Assembly: GCA_036374175.1 (NCBI GenBank)
Contig: DASUUH010000072.1
Coordinates: forward strand, 1 to 64,000
Length of the DNA: 64,000 nt
Reading direction: 5' to 3'
Source: JASLBX01 sp036374175
Lineage (GTDB): Bacteria; Actinomycetota; Actinomycetes; Jiangellales; Jiangellaceae
A program made the translations under genes and the position numbers. Each line of letters starts with the position of its first letter. Position 1 is the first letter of the stretch. Below the pieces are notes generated by a model. The model was not told the DNA's origin and ran no database searches. It was given only the letters and a program-made list of their open reading frames with translations. Positions 50,543-58,317 of the stretch are shown piece by piece.

Positions 50543-52564
50543 GTGAGTACGCCCGACGAGCCGGCCCAGCCGGCCTTGACGCGCTCGCTTGCGGCCGCGA
50601 CCCGGCAGCAGCCGCGCCGCCAGGCCGAGCCGCTGGCCGCGGTGTCACCGGTCGCCCGCGTCCTCGTCGACATCCCGCTGCCGCACCTGGACCGCCCGTT
50701 CGACTACCACGTGCCGGAGTCGATGGCCTCTGCTGCGGTGCCTGGAGCCCGTGTCTCGGTCCGCTTCGCAGGTGCAGTGCACGACGGCTTCGTCGTGGAG
50801 CGCGCGACCACCACGCAGCACACCGGCCGGTTGACCAGGTTGCGGCGGGTCATCTCGCCGGAGCCGGTACTCGCGCCCGCGATCGCCGAACTGGCTCGCG
50901 CCGTGGCCGACCGCTACGCCGGAACTGTTGCGGACGTCCTGCGCCTGGCAGTGCCGCCGCGCCATGCCAAGACCGAAGCGGAACAGTCCGGCGTGGCACC
51001 GCCGCCGCCGCCCGCTCCGAGTCCGGGGGGCTGGCTGGAGCATCAGGACGGCCCGGCCCTGTTGACGGCCCTTACCCGGGGGCGCAGCCCGCGTGCGGTG
51101 TGGAACCCTGGTCCGGCAGCCGACTGGCCGGACCTGCTGGCCCGGCTTGTCGCCGCCACCCTCGCCGGCGGCAGGGGAGCGGTCGTGGTCCTGCCCGACG
51201 CGCGGGACGTCGCACGGGTGGACACCGCGCTGACCAGCCTGGTGGGGCCGGACCACCATGTCGTGCTTGCCGCCGAGCTCGGGCCGTCCGAGCGGTACCG
51301 CAGGTGGCTGGCTGTACGCCGGGGTGCGGCCAGAGCGGTTGTCGGGACCCGCTCGGCGATGTTCGCACCAGTTGCCGAGCTGGGCCTGCTCGCGCTGTGG
51401 GACGACGGTGACGACTTGCACGCCGAGCAGCGGGCCCCGTACCCGCATGCGCGCGAGGTGCTGCTGCTGCGTGCACACGAGCAGAACACAGCTGCGGTGG
51501 TCGGCGGGTTCGCCCGGACGGCCGAAGCCCAGCAGTTGGTCACCTCGGGCTGGGCCCGCGCGGTGTCGCCGCCCAGAGACCGGGTGCGCGCCACGGCACC
51601 GATCGTGCGGGTATCCGGCGACGATTACGAGCAGGTGCGTGACCCCGCCGCCCGAACGGCCCGGATTCCGTCGCTGGCGTGGCGGGCGGCGAAGGACGCG
51701 TTGCAGCACGGTCCCGTTCTGGTTCAGGTCGCCCGTACCGGATACGTCGCAGCGCTGGCCTGCCAGCAGTGCCGCGCCGTCGCCCGGTGCACCGAATGCC
51801 ACGGACCGGTGGCGATGGCCCGAGGGGACCAACAACCCGAGTGCCGCTGGTGCGGGAAGTCCGGGTGGGTCTGCCCGGCCTGTGGCAGCCACCAACTGCG
51901 GGTGATAACACCGGGTGTGCGGCGTACCGCCGAAGAACTCGGCAAAGCGTTTCCCGGCATCCCGGTACGGCTGTCGCGGGGCGATGCCGTTGTGCCGGCC
52001 GTCGAATCGGCCGCCGCGCTCGTTGTCGCCACGCCGGGGGCCGAGCCGGTGGCTCACGGCGGCTACGCCGCAGCCCTGCTGCTCGATGGACAAGCCATGC
52101 TCGCCCGGCCAGGCCTTCGGGCGGCGGAGGAGGCGCTCCGGCGCTGGCTGACGGCATGTGCCCTGGTGCGTCCGGCGCCTGCGGGCGGCCAGGTCGTGCT
52201 GGTGGCCGAGCCGAGCGCGCGGCCGGTTCAAGCACTCGTGCGCTGGGACCCGGCCGGCTTCGCTGAGCACGAGTTGGCCGACCGGCAGTCGCTGAGATTT
52301 CCGCCGGTGGCCAGAGTCGCCGAGCTCACCGGTGAGCCCGAAGACGTCGCAGCCCTGCTGCAGATGGCCGAGTTGCCGGCCGGGACGGATGTGCTTGGCC
52401 CGGTGCCGGCCGGCGAGGACGGCACCGAGCGCGTCGTGATCCGCGTCCCGCGGCGGCTTGGCCAGCGGCTGTCCGGCACGCTCAAGGCCGCGCAGGGCGT
52501 ACGGTCGGCAAAACACGCCGGCGGACCGGTCCGGGTGCGAATCGACCCGGTGGATCTGGGCTAG
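50543..52564 (+). CDS. priA: PriA-like primosomal protein N', helicase motifs lost
   Basis: 673 residues. The N-terminal 3'-DNA-binding domain is clear (ARVLVDIPLPHLDRPFDYHVPE). The zinc-binding cysteines are kept in the pattern C-x2-C...C-x2-C...C-x2-C...C-x2-C (ACQQCRAVARCTECHG; CRWCGKSGWVCPACG). The Walker A loop, normally GxTGSGKTE, is replaced by WNPGPAADWPD near residue 190, and the DEEH box by LWDDGDD. Actinobacterial PriA proteins are known to lack helicase activity, and this agrees; it may act only in fork recognition and primosome loading. GTG start. Confidence 0.9.
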   Translation: MSTPDEPAQPALTRSLAAATRQQPRRQAEPLAAVSPVARVLVDIPLPHLDRPFDYHVPESMASAAVPGARVSVRFAGAVHDGFVVERATTTQHTGRLTRLRRVISPEPVLAPAIAELARAVADRYAGTVADVLRLAVPPRHAKTEAEQSGVAPPPPPAPSPGGWLEHQDGPALLTALTRGRSPRAVWNPGPAADWPDLLARLVAATLAGGRGAVVVLPDARDVARVDTALTSLVGPDHHVVLAAELGPSERYRRWLAVRRGAARAVVGTRSAMFAPVAELGLLALWDDGDDLHAEQRAPYPHAREVLLLRAHEQNTAAVVGGFARTAEAQQLVTSGWARAVSPPRDRVRATAPIVRVSGDDYEQVRDPAARTARIPSLAWRAAKDALQHGPVLVQVARTGYVAALACQQCRAVARCTECHGPVAMARGDQQPECRWCGKSGWVCPACGSHQLRVITPGVRRTAEELGKAFPGIPVRLSRGDAVVPAVESAAALVVATPGAEPVAHGGYAAALLLDGQAMLARPGLRAAEEALRRWLTACALVRPAPAGGQVVLVAEPSARPVQALVRWDPAGFAEHELADRQSLRFPPVARVAELTGEPEDVAALLQMAELPAGTDVLGPVPAGEDGTERVVIRVPRRLGQRLSGTLKAAQGVRSAKHAGGPVRVRIDPVDLG

Positions 52565-52587
52565 GTTCCGGCCAGTCCTTGCGGCCA

Positions 52588-53169
52588 CTAGTCGTCCACA
52601 CCTCGCGCCACGAGCGCCTCGCCGAGCGCGTCCGAATAACGCAGCGACCGCACGACCAGCGGCACCCCGTACGCCCGGATGTCGAGGCCGCCGCCCCGGG
52701 CTCGCTGGGCGTCCCGAATGTCGGCGGCGAGCGCCGCGACGACGGGAATGGCCCTGATCGCGAGAGTGAGGACGAGGGCCGCCCGCTCCGCGTTGACCCG
52801 CGGGACTCGCCGCATGACCCGCTCAAGGACGTCGAGCAGTTCCGACGCCTGCGTGGTCAGCGTCAACAACGCGGCCAGCGCCACCGTGACCGCGAGTTTG
52901 CCGGTCACCGTCGCGGCGACTTCCCAACCACCGGCGACAGCCTGAAAACCGAACAAGAGGGCCAGCACCCAGCGCAGCGGCCGGATCTGCGCCCACGCCA
53001 CGGCAAGTGAGAGGCCGGCCGACGCGTACAGCACGACGAGGCAGGCCGCGGCGACACCGACCGTGGCTGCAGAGGGCAGCGCCAGCACCCCGGTAGCCAG
53101 CACCGCCAGCCCGCCCAGCTTGACCGAGGCCGGGGCGCCATGCAGCCAGGAGCGCGCCGCGCGGCTCAT
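52588..53169 (-). CDS. ECF transporter transmembrane subunit EcfT (BioN-like)
   Basis: 193 residues from ATG 53169, which overlaps the ATPase gene stop (ATGA). Four or five hydrophobic segments in the first 125 residues are followed by a cytoplasmic coupling region with the Ala-Arg-Gly motif (DIRDAQRARGGGLD) near residue 158. EcfT joins the ATPase dimer to the substrate-binding subunit. With BioY and one ATPase gene it makes a biotin-specific type I ECF transporter (BioMNY). It converges with priA, 23 bases apart. Confidence 0.9.
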   Translation of the reverse strand: MSRAARSWLHGAPASVKLGGLAVLATGVLALPSAATVGVAAACLVVLYASAGLSLAVAWAQIRPLRWVLALLFGFQAVAGGWEVAATVTGKLAVTVALAALLTLTTQASELLDVLERVMRRVPRVNAERAALVLTLAIRAIPVVAALAADIRDAQRARGGGLDIRAYGVPLVVRSLRYSDALGEALVARGVDD

Positions 53170-53840
53170 GTCACGAGCGCCCGGTAGAACGCCACCGCGG
53201 GGCCGGGTTCGTCGTCGGCCACCAGCCGCCCGTCGTCGAACACCAGCACCCGGTCGTACTCCGCCACCGACTCCAGATCGTGGGTGATCATCACAACCTG
53301 TTGAGGCAACTCGTCGATCAGATCGAGGACGCGCCGGGTGTTGGGCAGGTCCAGCAGTGTCGTCGGCTCGTCGCACACGAGGATTCTGGGTTCGGTGACC
53401 AGCACGGACGTGAGCGCGAGCAGCTGCTTCTGGCCGCCGGACAGCAGATGCGCCGGGTGCTCGGCATGGCCGGACAAGCCGACCCGCTCAAGGGCTTCGG
53501 CGACCATCCACTCGGTCTTGTCCTTGCCGAGCCTGCGCCGGCGGAGGCCGAATGCGACGTCCTCGGCGACGGTCGGCATCACGATCTGCGCGTCGGGATC
53601 AGTGAACATGAACCCGACCATCCGGCGGACGGCAGCCGCATCCTTGGCCGTGTCGGCACCGTGCACAGTCACGGTGCCCGCGTCCGGCACGACTAGAGCG
53701 TTCAGCAGCCGGGCGAACGTAGACTTGCCCGACCCGTTGGCGCCGATCACGCCGATCCTGCGCTCGGCAAGGGTCACGCTCACCGAGCGCAGCACGACTC
53801 GCTCACCGTAGGAGTGGGTGACGTCGCGGATCTCGATCAA
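53166..53840 (-). CDS. ECF transporter ATPase (BioM-like)
   Basis: 224 residues. Walker A GANGSGKST near residue 33, Q-loop in VGFMFTDPDAQIV near 75-86, signature LSGGQKQLLAL near 132, Walker B RILVCDEPTTLLDL near 152, and the switch histidine in VMITHD near 186. Only one ATPase gene is present, so a homodimer is expected, as for BioM. The start is a TTG at 53840 in overlap with the bioY stop; there is no other start nearby. Confidence 0.92.
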   Translation of the reverse strand: MIEIRDVTHSYGERVVLRSVSVTLAERRIGVIGANGSGKSTFARLLNALVVPDAGTVTVHGADTAKDAAAVRRMVGFMFTDPDAQIVMPTVAEDVAFGLRRRRLGKDKTEWMVAEALERVGLSGHAEHPAHLLSGGQKQLLALTSVLVTEPRILVCDEPTTLLDLPNTRRVLDLIDELPQQVVMITHDLESVAEYDRVLVFDDGRLVADDEPGPAVAFYRALVT

Positions 53841-54442
53841 ACGCTGCTGCTCGCCGGTTCCGGCTCGGTCGCCCGCTGGGGCCGCTGTACCCGCAGGGCG
53901 GGATACGCGCGGTGCACCCCGAGCGCGATGTAGGTCGCCAGACCCGCCTTCAGCAGGTCACCGGGTAAGAACGCGACGGCGCCGGTCAAAAGTGCCTGTT
54001 CGGCGCCGAGGCCCAGGCGCCACGCCAGCCACGGCACGCCGACCAGGTAGACCAGCCCGATGCCGCCGACGACGCAGGCCGTGAAGGCCGTCGAGCCGGT
54101 CAGCTGCCGCCGGGCCAGCAGCCCGATGACGAAGGCGGCCACCGGGAACGCCAAGATGAACCCGCCGGTAGGCCCGGAGATCACGCCGAAACCTCCCGTG
54201 GCATTGGCGAACACCGGCAGGCCGACCGCGCCGAGAGCGACGTAGACCAGCGCGGCCAGGCCACCGCGAACGGCCCCCAGGATCAGACCGGCGAGCATGA
54301 TGCCCAGCGTCTGGCCCGTGATCGGGACGGCGTTGCCGAACAGGTGCACCGACGCCTGGGCAAGGGCGGCGATGAGCGCGGCGAACACCGCGATCCGGGC
54401 CAGATCTACGACGGTCAGTCGCGTAGCTGTGATTCGAGGCAT
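53837..54442 (-). CDS. bioY: Biotin transporter substrate-binding protein BioY
   Basis: 201 residues, six transmembrane segments. The family motif VPITGQTLGIMLAGLILGAVRGGLA is near residue 38, with the GGFGVISGPTGGFILAFP segment near residue 80, both diagnostic of BioY. It binds biotin with high affinity and, with the two genes behind it, forms an ATP-driven uptake system. ATG 54442 is chosen because a TACGGT -10 box lies seven bases upstream and no ribosome site is present; an ATG 51 bases earlier is in frame. Confidence 0.93.
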   Translation of the reverse strand: MPRITATRLTVVDLARIAVFAALIAALAQASVHLFGNAVPITGQTLGIMLAGLILGAVRGGLAALVYVALGAVGLPVFANATGGFGVISGPTGGFILAFPVAAFVIGLLARRQLTGSTAFTACVVGGIGLVYLVGVPWLAWRLGLGAEQALLTGAVAFLPGDLLKAGLATYIALGVHRAYPALRVQRPQRATEPEPASSSV

Positions 54443-54449
54443 GGCCACA

Positions 54450-54455
54450 ACCGTA
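54450..54455 (-). promoter_or_regulatory. -10 box for leaderless bioY transcript
   Basis: Minus-strand TACGGT ends seven bases before the bioY ATG. The same hexamer occurs at the same distance, plus or minus one base, from the SURF1 start in this window. Confidence 0.5.
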
Positions 54456-54521
54456 GGGCGAGCAGGTGCACCGCTCACTGTGGAGCGCGACAAGGTCTGA
54501 CGGCGGTAGTTGTCCGCACCC

Positions 54522-55409
54522 CTACAGCTCGGATGCCGAGAAGGTGTCGCACGACTCCAGCCGGCCGGTGTCCAGGCCGGTGAGGAACCACCTCTGCCGC
54601 TGTTCGCTGGATCCGTGCGTCCACGACTCGGGCGTGACCGTCCCTTGGAACCGCTCCTGGATGTAGTCGTCGCCCACCGCGGCCGCGGCGTTCAGGCCCT
54701 GTCGGATGTCTTCGTCGGTCAACTCGAGGATGAGCGGACGACCGTCGTCGGCCGGTGTCGTCGTGGCGTGGTGGGCCCAGGTGCCGGCATAACAGTCGGC
54801 CTGCAACTCCAGCCGGACGGCGTCGGACGTCGGGCCGCTGCCCGGCCGGACCTGTTGCATCTGACCGGTCAGGTTCTGGATGTGGTGGCCGTACTCGTGT
54901 GCCAGGACATACGCCTCACCGAAGGCACCGGCTTCAACGCCGAAGCGGTTGCGGAGCTCCGAGAAGAACCCGAGATCCAGGTACACCCCGCGGTCGGCGG
55001 GGCAGTAGAACGGCCCGACCTGCGACGACGCCGCTCCGCACGCGGTGCGTACGCCGCCGGTGAAGAACGTGGTCACGGCCTCCTGGTAGCGCGCGCCGCG
55101 GCGGGCGAACTCGGCGTCCCAGAAGTCTTGAATGGAGTTCACGTACAGCACGAATCGGCAGTCGGGATTTTCGTCGATGTCCGCGACCACCTGACACTCT
55201 TGCTCCAGGTTGCCGGCATCGCCTTCGGGCACGTTGATCGGTGCATCGGTGGCGAAGAGGCTGGACGGATCGGCGCCCGTGCACAGCGCGAGCACCGCGA
55301 GCAAGAGCACGCCGATGCCGCCGCCGGCTGCGATCCCGCCGCCTCGGCCGAAGCCGCGCCGGTCCGAGACCTGCGACGGGTCCAGCCGCCCGCTCCGGTT
55401 GAGCCTCAT
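54522..55409 (-). CDS. Neutral zinc metallopeptidase (YpfJ family)
   Basis: 295 residues. An N-terminal glycine-rich cytoplasmic part leads into one transmembrane segment (about 27-46; IAAGGGIGVLLLAVLAL). The outer domain has HEYGHH near residue 167 and a glutamate/aspartate ligand in RLELQADCYAGTWAHH near residue 195; the conserved Cys pair (ACGAASS, YCPADRG) supports an extracytoplasmic location. The family is known only as a putative neutral zinc metallopeptidase; the substrate is unknown. It is divergent from the second ABC-F gene. Confidence 0.9.
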   Translation of the reverse strand: MRLNRSGRLDPSQVSDRRGFGRGGGIAAGGGIGVLLLAVLALCTGADPSSLFATDAPINVPEGDAGNLEQECQVVADIDENPDCRFVLYVNSIQDFWDAEFARRGARYQEAVTTFFTGGVRTACGAASSQVGPFYCPADRGVYLDLGFFSELRNRFGVEAGAFGEAYVLAHEYGHHIQNLTGQMQQVRPGSGPTSDAVRLELQADCYAGTWAHHATTTPADDGRPLILELTDEDIRQGLNAAAAVGDDYIQERFQGTVTPESWTHGSSEQRQRWFLTGLDTGRLESCDTFSASEL

Positions 55410-55431
55410 CGCCGGCTCCTCTCCAATTCCG

Positions 55432-55437
55432 TAGAAT
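55432..55437 (+). promoter_or_regulatory. Possible -10 box for the ABC-F gene at 55527
   Basis: TAGAAT matches the TANNNT pattern well and lies about 90 bases before the start, which would give a leader of some 80 bases. No clear -35. Confidence 0.4.
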
Positions 55438-55526
55438 GGCGCTCATGATGTCCGTGGCGAGCTGATCCTGCGTAACGAATCAGAGCCGCAGTCTGCCCAA
55501 TTCCTGCCACGGAGAACGTTCCCGAC

Positions 55527-57125
55527 ATGATCACCGCCACGAAGCTCGAAGTTCGCGCCGGCGCCCAGCTCCTGCTTAGGGACACCAGCTTTCGCATCGC
55601 CGCCGGCGACAAGATCGGCCTGGTGGGCCGCAACGGCGCCGGCAAGACCACTCTTACCCGGATTCTCGCCGGTGAATTGCCGCCCGCTGCCGGAACTGTC
55701 ACCCGGACCGCGAGCGTGGGGTACCTGCCGCAAGATCCCCGTGCGGCCGCGCCCGACACTACTGCCCGAGACCGGGTCCTCGGGGCCCGCGGGCTGGACG
55801 TCATCATCGCGGGGATGCGGCGGGCCGAGAAGGAGATCGCCTCCGCCGACGCCGACACTCACGAACGGGGCATGCGCCGCTACGGCCGGCTCGAGACCGA
55901 GTTCCTGGCCTACGGCGGTTACGCGGCCGAAAGCGAGGCCGCCACTATCGCTGCCAACCTCGGCCTGGACGAACGAGTCCTGCGCCAGCCGCTCGGGACC
56001 CTCTCCGGTGGCCAGCGGCGGCGGATCGAATTGGGCCGGATTCTGTTCTCCGACGCGCAGACCTTGCTGCTGGACGAACCGACTAACCACCTGGACGCCG
56101 ATTCGATCACCTGGCTCCGCGACTTCCTGCGCTCCTACTCCGGCGGCGTGGTGGTCATCAGCCACGACGTCGCGCTGCTGGAGCGCACCGTGAACAAGGT
56201 CCTGCACCTCGACGCCAACCGGTGCGAGCTGGACATCTACCACCTCGGTTGGAAGGCGTACCTGGAGCAGCGCGAGACCGATGAACGCCGCCGCCGGCGC
56301 GAGCGCGCCAACGCCGAGAAGAAGGCGGCCGCGCTCAAGGCCCAGGCCGACCGGATGCGCTACAAGGCCACCAAGGCGACAGCAGCGCAGAACATGGACC
56401 GCCGGGCGCAGCGGTTGCTGGCTGGCCTCGAGGCGGAGCGGCGCACGGACAAGGTTGCCAAGCTGCGGTTTCCCGACCCTGCGCCGTGTGGCCGGACTCC
56501 ACTGTCGGCATCCGGGTTGTCCAAGTCGTACGGTTCGCTGGAAGTGTTCACCGATGTCGACCTGGCGATCGACCGCGGCAGCCGGGTAGTGGTCCTCGGG
56601 CTTAACGGCGCCGGCAAGACGACGCTGCTGCGGCTGCTGGGCGGGGTCGAGCAGGCGGACACCGGAGTCGTCGAAGCCGGCCACGGGCTGCGGCTGGGTT
56701 ACTACGCACAGGAGCACGAAACCCTGGATTCGGACCGTACCGTTCTGGAGAACCTCCGGTCCGCCGCACCGGATCTCGACGATCTCGAAGCCCGCCGGAT
56801 TCTGGGATCGTTCTTGTTTTCCGGCGACGCCGTGGATAAGCCCGCGCGGGTGTTGTCCGGCGGGGAGAAGACCCGGCTGGCGCTGGCCATTCTGGTCGTG
56901 TCGAAGGCCAATGTTCTGCTGTTGGACGAGCCGACGAATAACCTTGACCCAGCTTCACGCGAAGAGATCCTTGCCGCGTTAAGATCTTTCACAGGTGCGA
57001 TTGTGCTGGTAACGCACGACGAAGGGGCTGTGAGCGCGCTCGGGCCCGAGCGGGTGTTGCTGCTTCCGGATGGCGTGGAGGATCTATGGAACTCCGACTA
57101 CGCCGAGTTGGTCGCTCTGGCATGA
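55527..57125 (+). CDS. ABC-F family ATPase (Rv1473-like)
   Basis: 532 residues, tandem ABC domains without membrane segments. First domain: GRNGAGKTT, LSGGQRRR, LLLDEPTNHLD. Second: GLNGAGKTT, LSGGEKTR, LLLDEPTNNLD. The linker (about 240-310) is a charged helical pair rich in Arg/Lys (ERRRRRERANAEKKAAALKAQADRMRYKATKA), as in translation-factor ABC-F proteins. With the small HTH gene and the enoyl-CoA hydratase gene that follow, the order resembles the Rv1473-Rv1473A-Rv1472 group of M. tuberculosis. Probably acts on the ribosome; drug specificity cannot be told. Confidence 0.9.
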   Translation: MITATKLEVRAGAQLLLRDTSFRIAAGDKIGLVGRNGAGKTTLTRILAGELPPAAGTVTRTASVGYLPQDPRAAAPDTTARDRVLGARGLDVIIAGMRRAEKEIASADADTHERGMRRYGRLETEFLAYGGYAAESEAATIAANLGLDERVLRQPLGTLSGGQRRRIELGRILFSDAQTLLLDEPTNHLDADSITWLRDFLRSYSGGVVVISHDVALLERTVNKVLHLDANRCELDIYHLGWKAYLEQRETDERRRRRERANAEKKAAALKAQADRMRYKATKATAAQNMDRRAQRLLAGLEAERRTDKVAKLRFPDPAPCGRTPLSASGLSKSYGSLEVFTDVDLAIDRGSRVVVLGLNGAGKTTLLRLLGGVEQADTGVVEAGHGLRLGYYAQEHETLDSDRTVLENLRSAAPDLDDLEARRILGSFLFSGDAVDKPARVLSGGEKTRLALAILVVSKANVLLLDEPTNNLDPASREEILAALRSFTGAIVLVTHDEGAVSALGPERVLLLPDGVEDLWNSDYAELVALA

Positions 57126-57148
57126 TCGTGCACATGGTGGACCTGATC

Positions 57149-57176
57149 TTGCGTTTTGGTGGCGAACACCGATAAT
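57149..57176 (+). promoter_or_regulatory. Promoter of the small HTH gene
   Basis: TTGCGT (57149-57154) and GATAAT (57171-57176) are separated by 16 bases, the best paired -35/-10 match in the window. The GTG of the HTH gene is about 52 bases downstream, with GGGGAGG ahead of it. Confidence 0.55.
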
Positions 57177-57228
57177 GCGGCGGATCATGGTCCCGTAGCT
57201 CCATGCATATCAACCAAGGGGAGGACGC

Positions 57229-57444
57229 GTGGCCGAGAAACTAGCGAAAGGCGCGCGGATCAGCGGCGGGCAGCGAGACAAGCTGGCCACCGATCTGAAG
57301 AAGAAGTACGAAGGCGGCAAGAGCATCCGCGATCTTGCCGGAGAAACCGGGCGGTCGTACGGGTTCGTGCACCGGCTCCTGTCGGAGTCCGGCGTGAACC
57401 TGCGTGGCCGTGGCGGCGCAACACGGGGCAAGAAGAAGTCCTGA
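57229..57444 (+). CDS. Small helix-turn-helix protein (Rv1473A-like)
   Basis: 71 residues. The core is a helix-turn-helix: YEGGKSIRDLAGETGRSYGFVHRLLSESGV, residues 27-56, flanked by basic segments (LATDLKKKY; RGRGGATRGKKKS). Such small proteins bind DNA; the mycobacterial counterpart Rv1473A is annotated as a possible transcriptional regulator. Its own promoter at 57149-57176 and a strong GGGGAGG site suggest high expression. The target is unknown, the adjacent ABC-F gene being the obvious candidate. Confidence 0.88.
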   Translation: MAEKLAKGARISGGQRDKLATDLKKKYEGGKSIRDLAGETGRSYGFVHRLLSESGVNLRGRGGATRGKKKS

Positions 57445-57473
57445 ACCACGGCATAACGGCTGAGGGCTCGAGT

Positions 57474-58235
57474 ATGGGTGGACTCGAACTCTCAGTCGAA
57501 CCGCCACTTGCCCGGGTGACACTCGCCCGGCCTGAGGCGCGTAACGCGCAGACTCCCGCCACCTGGCGGGATCTGGCCACCATCGGGCGTACGTTGCCCG
57601 ACGACGTTCGTGTCGTGGTGCTCGACGCCCTCGGTCCGTCGTTCTCGGCGGGGCTCGACCGCAGAATGCTGGACGGCACCGGCATTCCGGGCGAGCGAAG
57701 TGTGGCCGAGCTCGCCACCCTGGACGCCGCAGAGGCGGAGTCGGTGATCGCCGAGTATCAGGCGGCGTTCACCTGGTGGCGGGCGTCGCCGGCCGTTACA
57801 GTCGCTGCCGTTCAGGGTCACGCGGTCGGCGCGGGTTTTCAGCTGGCGTTGGCCTGCGACCTGGTCGTCTGTGCCGAGGACGCCCGATTCGCCATGCGCG
57901 AGACGTCGCTGGGGTTGGTACCCGATCTCGGTGGCACAGCACCGCTCGTGGCAGCCGTCGGGTACCCGCGGGGACTCGAGATCTGTGCCACTGGGCGCTG
58001 GGTAGGCGCGCGCGAAGCCGTCGACCTCGGACTGGCGTTGGCGGCCGTGCCTTCGGACGAGCTCCGGAATGCCGTCGACGATCTGGTGGCCGCGTTGCTC
58101 GCCGCTCCGGCTGGCGCGTTGCGCGAGACCAAGGCGCTACTTCGCAGTGCGGTCGCCAACACGGCGGAGCAGCAGTTGGCCGCCGAGCGGGCCGCACAGG
58201 TTCGGCGCATCCGCGAGATCGCGGGCCGCGCCTAG
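57474..58235 (+). CDS. Enoyl-CoA hydratase/isomerase family protein
   Basis: 253 residues from ATG 57474, with GAGGG seven bases upstream; the frame is open further upstream, but only through the HTH gene. Crotonase fold: FSAGLDRRML near residue 60, the oxyanion-hole segment AVQGHAVGAGFQLALACDLVVCAED near 108, and FAMRETSLGLVPDLGGT near 140, which holds one catalytic acid. The second glutamate position is not obvious, so the exact reaction (hydration, isomerisation or other acyl-CoA chemistry) is uncertain. Related in position to echA12 (Rv1472). Confidence 0.88.
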   Translation: MGGLELSVEPPLARVTLARPEARNAQTPATWRDLATIGRTLPDDVRVVVLDALGPSFSAGLDRRMLDGTGIPGERSVAELATLDAAEAESVIAEYQAAFTWWRASPAVTVAAVQGHAVGAGFQLALACDLVVCAEDARFAMRETSLGLVPDLGGTAPLVAAVGYPRGLEICATGRWVGAREAVDLGLALAAVPSDELRNAVDDLVAALLAAPAGALRETKALLRSAVANTAEQQLAAERAAQVRRIREIAGRA

Positions 58236-58256
58236 GTTGTTCACCCTCAGCGCACC

Positions 58257-58288
58257 GGGGAAGATTCCCCCTCCGCCGAACGTTCGGC
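58257..58288 (+). promoter_or_regulatory. Two adjacent palindromes before the ABC exporter gene
   Basis: GGGGAAGATTCCCC (58257-58270; six-base arms, two-base centre) is followed after four bases by GCCGAACGTTCGGC (58275-58288), a perfect 14-base palindrome. They lie 30-60 bases before the exporter GTG. Either could be an operator; the second resembles half-sites of many actinobacterial repressors, but it is not an SOS box because it lacks the four-base spacer. Confidence 0.45.
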
Positions 58289-58317
58289 CGGTCAGCACGC
58301 AAGGAGGATGAGCACCA

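Noticed and set aside
57156..58235. An extended frame joining sequence upstream and through the HTH gene to the enoyl-CoA hydratase
   Set aside because: The N-terminal 106 residues are an out-of-frame reading of the HTH gene. ATG 57474 has a good ribosome site and gives the normal protein length.
58275..58288. SOS box before the ABC exporter
   Set aside because: GCCGAACGTTCGGC has the half-site bases but lacks the four-base spacer of the LexA site.
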